From: a bacterium | GTDB taxonomy: Bacteria; Acidobacteriota; Polarisedimenticolia; Polarisedimenticolales; Polarisedimenticolaceae | Direction: 5' to 3' | DNA: 64,000 bases | NCBI GenBank assembly: GCA_024226515.1 | Contig: JAAELQ010000317.1 | Span: forward strand, 34,708-98,707 | In this document: positions 54,237 to 64,000 of the stretch, one piece after another | Numbering within the stretch: the first letter of the stretch is position 1 | How the letters are laid out: each line of letters opens with the position of its first letter | Program-made: the position numbers and the translations under genes | Notes under the pieces: model-generated | Told to the model about the DNA's origin: nothing | Seen by the model: the letters and a program-made list of their open reading frames with translations, nothing else | The model's database searches: none

Positions 54237-56384
54237 CTAGACATTGAACTGGCGCAGGAAGAGCTGGCGCACGCTGCGGTAAGCCTGGAACGCGAGCGGG
54301 TCCTTGCCGTGGTCGAAGCGCACGTAGACCCGGCCGCCGACCAGCAGATCCTCGATCGGCTGCGCCAGCCGGATGTCGAACTGGAACATCTTGCCCAGCG
54401 CCTTCGTGCCTTCGGGGTCGTAGGGGTCGATGGCGATCTCTCCCCCGCCCGCGCTGCCGAGGATCGTGCTCGGCAGCTGTTCGAGGGCGCCGGGGACCTC
54501 GCGCTGCATCTCGGCCGGGATGATCCAGTCCAGTCGCTCGGCCAGCCGCACCTCGACGCCCTGCATCCGCTGACGCACCAGGTCGACCGTGGACTGCGGC
54601 ACGACGACGCGCACCGTCGGGTGCCGTACCTCGAGCACATAGCCGACCAGGTCACCCTGCTGGACCCAGCGCCCGGGCAGGTCCTGTGCGCGCGGCAGCA
54701 CGAACACTCCGGCCGTCGGGCTGCGGATGTCCAGATCGGTCAGCCGCTCCTCGGCGTCCTCGAGCTGCGCGCGCGCGCTGGCCAGTTCTTCCTCCAGGAT
54801 GCGCACCTGGACCTGATCGGTGGCCAGCGCGGCGTCGTATCGCGCGCGCAGCTCCTCGACCCGCGCCCGGTACACCTCGACGTTTGCGGCCAGCAGCGGG
54901 TCGCTGCCCTCGACCAGCAGGTCTCCCGTCGCGACGCGGGTGCCCGGCTCGACGACCACACGGCTGACGAAGCCCGCCGCGCCGGCGCGGACCAGCGCCT
55001 CCTCGGGAATCCAGACCACGCCCTCGCAGCGCGTGCGGTTGGGCAGCGGGACGGCGAACAGCAACACCAGGATGACGGCCAGCGCGATTCCCGACAGCAG
55101 AATCGCGCGGGGTCTCTTCTCACGTAACACGGGACTGGACACGAGGAACTTCACCCCCTTGTAGAGCGGCATCGCGACCATACTGAACGCCGCCCACGCG
55201 GCCAGCAGAATGCCGATGAAGAAGAACTTGCCCGCGATGAACAGCACGATCGCGACGTAGACGAAGATGCGATAGACGAAGGCCGCCACCGTGTACGTCA
55301 CGAACCAGAAGCGCTCGCCGGGCCCGGTGCGCGGCGGCTTGACGTCCTTGGCGCGGAACGCGTAGCGCTGGACCAGGTAGCCCAGGTACTTCTGGCCGCG
55401 CTGACCCATGTTGGGGATCTCGAGCAGGTCGGCCAGGACGTAGTAACCGTCGTAACGCAGGAGCGGGTTGCCGTTGAACAGCAATGTGGAGACCCCGGCC
55501 ACGATCAACGTGTTGTAGGCCATCGAGCGCAGCACGCCCGGCTCGAGGTTGACCCACAGGAACATGGCCAGCGCGGCGACGAACAGCTCGACGAAGATCC
55601 CGGCGGCGCCGACGACGACGCGGCGGTTCTTCGAGCGAAACTCCGAGGCGGCCGAGGCATCGACGTACGGGATCGGCATCAGCACCAGCAGCATGATGCC
55701 CATCTCGTGCACCTCGCCGCCCCACGTCTTGACCGCGTAGCCGTGACCCAGCTCGTGCAACGCCTTGAGCGCCGGGTAGATGAACCACAGCGCCACGAGG
55801 TTCTGCGCGGACAGCACGCGGTCGGTCACGTCCTCGGTCAGCTCGGGCCAGTGCATCCCGGCCAGCACGGCAGCGCTCGCGACGACGACAAGCCACAGCG
55901 CGGCGCCCCACACGGTGAACAGCGGTCGCACGAAGCGCACCGTGCGCGCCAGGAACCTCTCCGGGTCGAGCAGCGGAAAGCGCAGCGCCATCGGGCTGCG
56001 CAGGTTCTGCCGCCACTTCGTGCGCCGGACCTTCTCCGAGCGCTTGAGCAGCTCCGCGGTATCGGGCGGCACATTGCACAGCAGCACGTCCGCCGAGTGC
56101 AGCTGACTCAGCAGCTGCACGACCTCGGGCTGCGTCGGCGCGTCGTCGCCGAGGTACTCCGTAGCCGCGTCCCACAGCTCCTGGACGGTGCGCTCGCCGT
56201 CCATCAGCCCGATCAGCCGGTAGGCCTCGGGCGAGAAGCGGTAGTAGCGGCCGCTGGCCTGATCCTGCAAGACGTACCACGACTCGCCTCGGTAGTCATG
56301 ATGGTAGACGCGTGTGTGACCCCGCAGCCGCGGCGTCAAGCCCGCCACGCGGTACCACGACGGACTGAAGAGAGATTCGGCCAT
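54237..56384 (-). CDS. PqqD-like/M50 site-2 protease/HlyD fusion protein
   Basis: The 715-residue membrane protein has a PqqD-like N-terminal domain (about 30-105; YVLQDQASGRYYRFSPEAYR, GERTVQELWDAA). A polytopic M50 core has HELGH (210-214) and a third-ligand segment NPLLRYDGYYVLADLLEIPN (about 306-325). A final helix (about 430-450) leads to a HlyD-type adaptor region: AGFVSRVVVEPGTRVATGDL, a coiled-coil hairpin, then RSPTAGVFVLPRAQDLPG. This layout joins an intramembrane zinc protease to a periplasmic adaptor. The ATG abuts the stop of the upstream GAF-HlyD gene (TAGATG). Related fusions are known, but their cargo is not established. Confidence 0.88.
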   Translation of the reverse strand: MAESLFSPSWYRVAGLTPRLRGHTRVYHHDYRGESWYVLQDQASGRYYRFSPEAYRLIGLMDGERTVQELWDAATEYLGDDAPTQPEVVQLLSQLHSADVLLCNVPPDTAELLKRSEKVRRTKWRQNLRSPMALRFPLLDPERFLARTVRFVRPLFTVWGAALWLVVVASAAVLAGMHWPELTEDVTDRVLSAQNLVALWFIYPALKALHELGHGYAVKTWGGEVHEMGIMLLVLMPIPYVDASAASEFRSKNRRVVVGAAGIFVELFVAALAMFLWVNLEPGVLRSMAYNTLIVAGVSTLLFNGNPLLRYDGYYVLADLLEIPNMGQRGQKYLGYLVQRYAFRAKDVKPPRTGPGERFWFVTYTVAAFVYRIFVYVAIVLFIAGKFFFIGILLAAWAAFSMVAMPLYKGVKFLVSSPVLREKRPRAILLSGIALAVILVLLFAVPLPNRTRCEGVVWIPEEALVRAGAAGFVSRVVVEPGTRVATGDLLVEGSDPLLAANVEVYRARVEELRARYDAALATDQVQVRILEEELASARAQLEDAEERLTDLDIRSPTAGVFVLPRAQDLPGRWVQQGDLVGYVLEVRHPTVRVVVPQSTVDLVRQRMQGVEVRLAERLDWIIPAEMQREVPGALEQLPSTILGSAGGGEIAIDPYDPEGTKALGKMFQFDIRLAQPIEDLLVGGRVYVRFDHGKDPLAFQAYRSVRQLFLRQFNV

Positions 56385-58268
56385 CTAGAACCACGTCCAG
56401 GCCTTCAGCCGGAACCAGTCGGTCATCTCGTGGGTCCAGATCCAGATCAGCTTGCGCCGGTCGACGTCGACCTTGGCGAAGCCCTCCATGCCGGGCCGCA
56501 GGCGCTCGGACGGCTCGTCGAGCGCCGCCTCGACCGTGAAGAAGTTGCGTCCTTCCTCGGACGTCGAGACCGGCGTGATGCGGGTCACGGTGAACGGCAG
56601 CTTGTTCTCCGGCATCGCCGACAGCACCAGCTCTCCCGTCTGACCGACGTGGACCTCACCGATCTCGCGCTCGTCCACCTTCAGCATCAGGCGGTACGCG
56701 TCGAGTGGCGTGACCTCGAACAGCACGTCTCCGGCCTCGACCGGCGCGCCGAGCGACTGGCTCAGGTCGCCGCTGACGACCACGCCGTCGAACGGCGCGA
56801 GGATCCGTGCCCGATTCAACTGCTCTTCCAGCAACGCGATCTGCGCCTCGGCCTGGCGCATCTTCTTGCCCAGCACGTTCATCGCGGCGGCGTCGCGCTC
56901 GGCCATCGCCTGCCGATGCTCCACCGCGTACTGCTCCCGTTCGCTCGACCAGCGCGAGTACTCCAGGCGCAGATCGCGTTCGTCGAGCGAGCACAGCGGG
57001 CGCCCCTCGCGCACGATGTCGCCCGCGCGCGCCTGGGCCTCGCGGATGTAGCCGCGGAACGGCGCGACGACGACGCGACGAACCTCGCCCTCGAGCACCG
57101 TCTCGGCGGTCACGCGGTAGCGCCCGGTGGCCAGCGAGAAGAACAGGACGAGCGCCACGATCCCGATCGCGACGAGCTTGCGCACGACGTGCCGCGGGCC
57201 GATCAGCTTCTTGAACTGCTCGCGGAAGCTGTGCCACACCTTGACGATCAGCAGGTGGTCGTTCTGCCGCTTGCCCTCCAGGACCGGCCCGACGATCGCG
57301 GCGATCACGTCGCACAGATCCACGGTGTCGGCGTCGAACGGTCGATTCGCCGAGCGTTCGAAGGTCATCGCACCGATCGGAGTGCCGTCGCGCTCGCCGA
57401 ACGGCACCGTGCAGATCGCCCCGTCGCCGTGCGTGCGCGCGAGCTGCTCGTGCATCTGCAGCACCTGGCCGCTCCGCTCCGGCGGCTCGGGCAGCACGAG
57501 CACCGCGTTCTGCTCGATGCTCTCGCCCATCGCCATGCCGATGGAGCGAATCAGGTTCATCTGTTTGACGAACTGGGCGCTGTGAGACAGCGCGCGCACC
57601 TTGGTCTTGCGCCCCTGACGGAAGCCGACGCTGACGCGGTCGCACTCGAGCCGCGTCGCGATCTCGGTGGCGAAGCCGGTCGCGGCGGCGTTGAACCCGT
57701 CCTGCTCCAGGGCCAGCGCAGTCAGCTCGAGCGCGGACTGCAGGCGGACCGGGTCGTGCGCGTCGGTCGGCCCCGTCTCACGCAGGACCCAGTTCAGCAA
57801 CCAGGCCACGCCCCACTGCAGCTGGCGCATCGCGGCGTGCAGGCGATCCTGCGAGCGCTGGGAGATCTCGATCGCGGCGACACCGTGAACGCGATCGCCG
57901 AGCGTCACGGGATAGCCGAGCAGGTAGCGCGTCTCTTCGCCCGCCTCCGCGTCGCCGTCCGGCTCGGCGCGAGTGACGATGCCGCGACGTTCGGTGGAGG
58001 CGCGCCGGGCCACCTCGGAGAGCCTGTCGGGGGCCGAGGAACCCTGGGGCCACGACGAGACGGGCGCCAGCGGGCCGTTCTCGGCGACACGGAGCAACAC
58101 CAGGCCGCCCGAGACGCCGTCGATGATCCGGGCCTGCAGCCCGAGCCAGCTGGAGCACAACTCCTCGGCCGTCCTGGCGGACGCAAGTCGGCCCCACAGG
58201 GCCTGGTCGAGATACGCGACCGAACCGGCGGTCCCGGATGTCTTTGTGGCGGGTGGATCCTCGGGCAT
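56385..58268 (-). CDS. GAF-GAF-TM-HlyD fusion, membrane-fusion-type adaptor with sensory domains
   Basis: The 627-residue protein has two cytoplasmic GAF-like domains (about 20-165 and 175-335), one membrane helix (KLVAIGIVALVLFFSLATG, about 365-383), and a periplasmic HlyD-type adaptor. The adaptor has VVVAPFRGYIREAQARAGDI, a long coiled coil near EYSRWSSEREQYAVEHRQAM, then ARILAPFDGVVVSGDLSQSL. The lipoyl-like halves flank the hairpin as in other membrane-fusion proteins. The GAF domains may sense a small molecule or partner and control export; that is inference. The stop is immediately followed by the M50 fusion ATG. Confidence 0.85.
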   Translation of the reverse strand: MPEDPPATKTSGTAGSVAYLDQALWGRLASARTAEELCSSWLGLQARIIDGVSGGLVLLRVAENGPLAPVSSWPQGSSAPDRLSEVARRASTERRGIVTRAEPDGDAEAGEETRYLLGYPVTLGDRVHGVAAIEISQRSQDRLHAAMRQLQWGVAWLLNWVLRETGPTDAHDPVRLQSALELTALALEQDGFNAAATGFATEIATRLECDRVSVGFRQGRKTKVRALSHSAQFVKQMNLIRSIGMAMGESIEQNAVLVLPEPPERSGQVLQMHEQLARTHGDGAICTVPFGERDGTPIGAMTFERSANRPFDADTVDLCDVIAAIVGPVLEGKRQNDHLLIVKVWHSFREQFKKLIGPRHVVRKLVAIGIVALVLFFSLATGRYRVTAETVLEGEVRRVVVAPFRGYIREAQARAGDIVREGRPLCSLDERDLRLEYSRWSSEREQYAVEHRQAMAERDAAAMNVLGKKMRQAEAQIALLEEQLNRARILAPFDGVVVSGDLSQSLGAPVEAGDVLFEVTPLDAYRLMLKVDEREIGEVHVGQTGELVLSAMPENKLPFTVTRITPVSTSEEGRNFFTVEAALDEPSERLRPGMEGFAKVDVDRRKLIWIWTHEMTDWFRLKAWTWF

Positions 58269-58316
58269 GACTCGAGCGAGGCGCTCCCCTCGCGGGAGAG
58301 CGCGCTCTCGCTGCTA

Positions 58317-58628
58317 TTAGCCCTTGGGCGCCTGGGTCGTCAGCTCACCGAAGCGCTTCTCGTATTCCTGGACGACGCCGTTGATCAACTGCGCCAGGCG
58401 CTTGGCGGCGAACGGGCTCATGATGATGCGGTCCGACAGGCGCACGCTGAGCGACTGGTCCGTGAGGCCGGTCTGGTTCGTGCCGAACAGCAGCGAGACC
58501 TCCTCGCGCGTGCTGGCCACGTTGCAGACGTTGGCGTAGGACGTCTTCATTCCGGTGTCGTCCCACTTGACCTTGGGTTGCGCCCCCGTGGGCGTAGCGG
58601 CAGCCTTGGCGGCAGTGTCCTCGGGCAT
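58317..58628 (-). CDS. DUF3467 protein
   Basis: The 103-residue protein has WDDTGMKTSYANVCNVASTR and SDRIIMSPFAAKRLAQLING, which match DUF3467 (a small domain of unknown function). No signal peptide or membrane segment is seen. The ATG has AAAGGAG upstream. It is 48 bases ahead of the GAF-HlyD gene and 108 bases behind the RTX stop, in the same direction. Its recurring link to export genes makes a chaperone or regulatory role possible, but no function is shown. Confidence 0.85.
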   Translation of the reverse strand: MPEDTAAKAAATPTGAQPKVKWDDTGMKTSYANVCNVASTREEVSLLFGTNQTGLTDQSLSVRLSDRIIMSPFAAKRLAQLINGVVQEYEKRFGELTTQAPKG

Positions 58629-58736
58629 CTCGAACTCCTTTTGTCGGTTTGCGGAACCCAGTCGGGTCTCGGCTGAACTTCCAACTATTTACCAGAAAAC
58701 GCCAGCGAAGACCAGCCAAAACCTCCGCAACTCGCC

Positions 58737-62735
<3,999 letters not shown>

Positions 62736-64000
62736 GTCGCCGCCGACGTTGACCTCGCCGTTGTCGCCGAGGATGATGTTCGTCCCCGCGGTGCGTCGAT
62801 GATGTCGCCGCCCAGCCCGCCAAGGATGACGTTGACGCCGCCCTGGCTGAGGATAGTGTCGATGCCGCCGGTCAACCAGCCGGTGTCGGTCGTGCGGATC
62901 CGCGTCACCTCGCCCGAAGCGGTGCGCGTGATGTAGCCGTTGTCGCCCAGCACCGTGTTCGTGCCGCCGCCCAGCGTGATCGTGTCCTCGCCGAAGCCGC
63001 CGACGATGATGTTGTCCGCGCCGCCCGTGATCGTGTCGTCGCCACCGAGGTGGATCTCGGTCGTGAACACGTCGCCGCCGACGTTCACCTCGCCATTGTC
63101 GCCGAGGATGATGTTCGTGCCGAGAGGCGCATCGATGATGTCGCCGCCCTGGCTGCTGATCGTGTCCACGCCGCCCGTCGACGAATCCGTGTCGGTCGTG
63201 CGGACCTGCGTCACCTCGCCCGAGCCCGTGCGCCTGATGTAGCCGTTGTCGCCCAGTACCGTGTTCGTGCCGCCGCCCAGCGTGATCGAGTCCTCGCCGA
63301 AACCGCCGACGATGATGTTGTCCGCGCCGCCCGTGATCGTGTCGTCGCCGCCCAGGTGCGGCTCGGTCGTGAACACGTCGCCGCCGACGTTCACCTCGCC
63401 GTTGTCGCCGAGAATGATGTTCGTGCCGAGAGGCGCGTCGATGATGTCGCCGCCCACGCCGCCCAGGATGATGTTCTCACCGCCCTGGCTGCTGATCGTG
63501 TCCACGCCGCCCGTCGACGAATCCGTGTCGGTCGTGCGGACCTGCGTCACCTCGCCCGAGCCCGTGCGCGTGATGTAGCCGTTGTCGCCCAGCACCGTGT
63601 TCGTGCCGCCGCCCAGCGTGATGGCGTCCTCGCCGATGGGACGAGCGACGAGGTGGGCCAGAGTGTCCGTCACGGTGGCGGTGGTGTCCTGAAACAGCAA
63701 AGTCGTGAACACGTCGCCGCCGACGTTCACCTCGCCGTTGTCGCCAAGAATGATGTTCGTGCCGAGAGGCGCGTCGATGATGTCGCCGTCCACGCCGCCC
63801 AGGATGATGTTTTCGCCGCCCTGACTGGTGATCGTGTCCACGCCGCCCGTCGACGAGTTCGCATCGGTCGTGCGCGCCTGCGTCACGACACCAGCGCCGT
63901 CGCGGCTGACGTAGCCGTTGTCGCCCAGCACCGTGTTCGTGCCGCCGCCCAGCGTGATCGTATCCTCGCCGAAGCCGCCGACGATGATGTTGTCCGCGCC

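Noticed and set aside
55707..58676. A 989-residue open frame on the plus strand across the adaptor genes
   Set aside because: It lies opposite the M50 and GAF-HlyD fusions and is Arg/His/Leu-rich low-complexity sequence without motifs.
62780..62796. Programmed ribosomal frameshift in the RTX gene
   Set aside because: I see no slippery heptamer or downstream stimulator. A one-base loss relative to sister repeats explains the shift more simply.

Overview
The window is high-GC, densely coded DNA from a Gram-negative bacterium. Kdo/LPS genes (kdsA, kdsB, kdsC, kdsD, a Kdo-kinase-like protein, a heptosyltransferase-type GT9), Tat genes, lipoproteins and an outer-membrane barrel all point to two membranes. 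Several traits fit Acidobacteriota (Thermoanaerobaculia-like) best: a fused E2/E1 2-oxoglutarate dehydrogenase (Kgd type), DUF4388, DUF6178, and a secreted protein ending in an FnIII-like module. That placement is an inference; the window has no rRNA or other phylogenetic anchor gene.

Layout. 1-14 kb is a housekeeping mosaic: a threonine dehydrogenase tail, DUF2270, a hybrid histidine kinase, tRNA-Glu(CTC) with its own promoter and terminator, phosphohexomutase, fumC, an SLC13 permease, an FAD oxidase, an ALDH7-type dehydrogenase and a lipoprotein ApbE. 14-31 kb carries kgd, a four-S1-domain protein, a quinone oxidoreductase overlapping murB, a SWIM/SNF2 helicase, a fused E1 alpha/beta ketoacid dehydrogenase, DUF6178 and pepT. 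30.8-36.6 kb is a tight operon kdsB-pyrG-kdsA-lipoprotein-kdsD-kdsC-lapA. 36.5-45 kb holds a large two-DUF4388 protein, Trm112, GT9, a Kdo-kinase-like gene coupled to tatC and tatA, a CtpA protease, and a membrane-protein/XRE pair behind two tandem operators. 45-52 kb encodes envelope or secreted proteins (a beta-barrel, an IgGFc-binding-like protein, an S9 peptidase).

The most interesting region is 52.2-64 kb, all on the minus strand. In transcription order it has a giant RTX-type repeat protein (5' end outside the window), a DUF3467 protein, a GAF-GAF-TM-HlyD fusion, a PqqD-like/M50/HlyD fusion and a C-terminally truncated SecA-like ATPase, followed by an S9 peptidase. The adaptor, protease and ATPase genes abut or overlap. 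No ABC exporter or TolC gene is visible, so this is a candidate non-canonical export or processing system for the repeat protein. The repeat protein gene consists of near-identical 336-bp units and carries an apparent single-base deletion near 62,785-62,795 that splits it into two frames.

Genes are packed tightly. No gene-free stretch exceeds 300 bases; the largest gap is the divergent pepT/kdsB promoter region (30672-30850). I saw no CRISPR array, IS element, integrase or rRNA.
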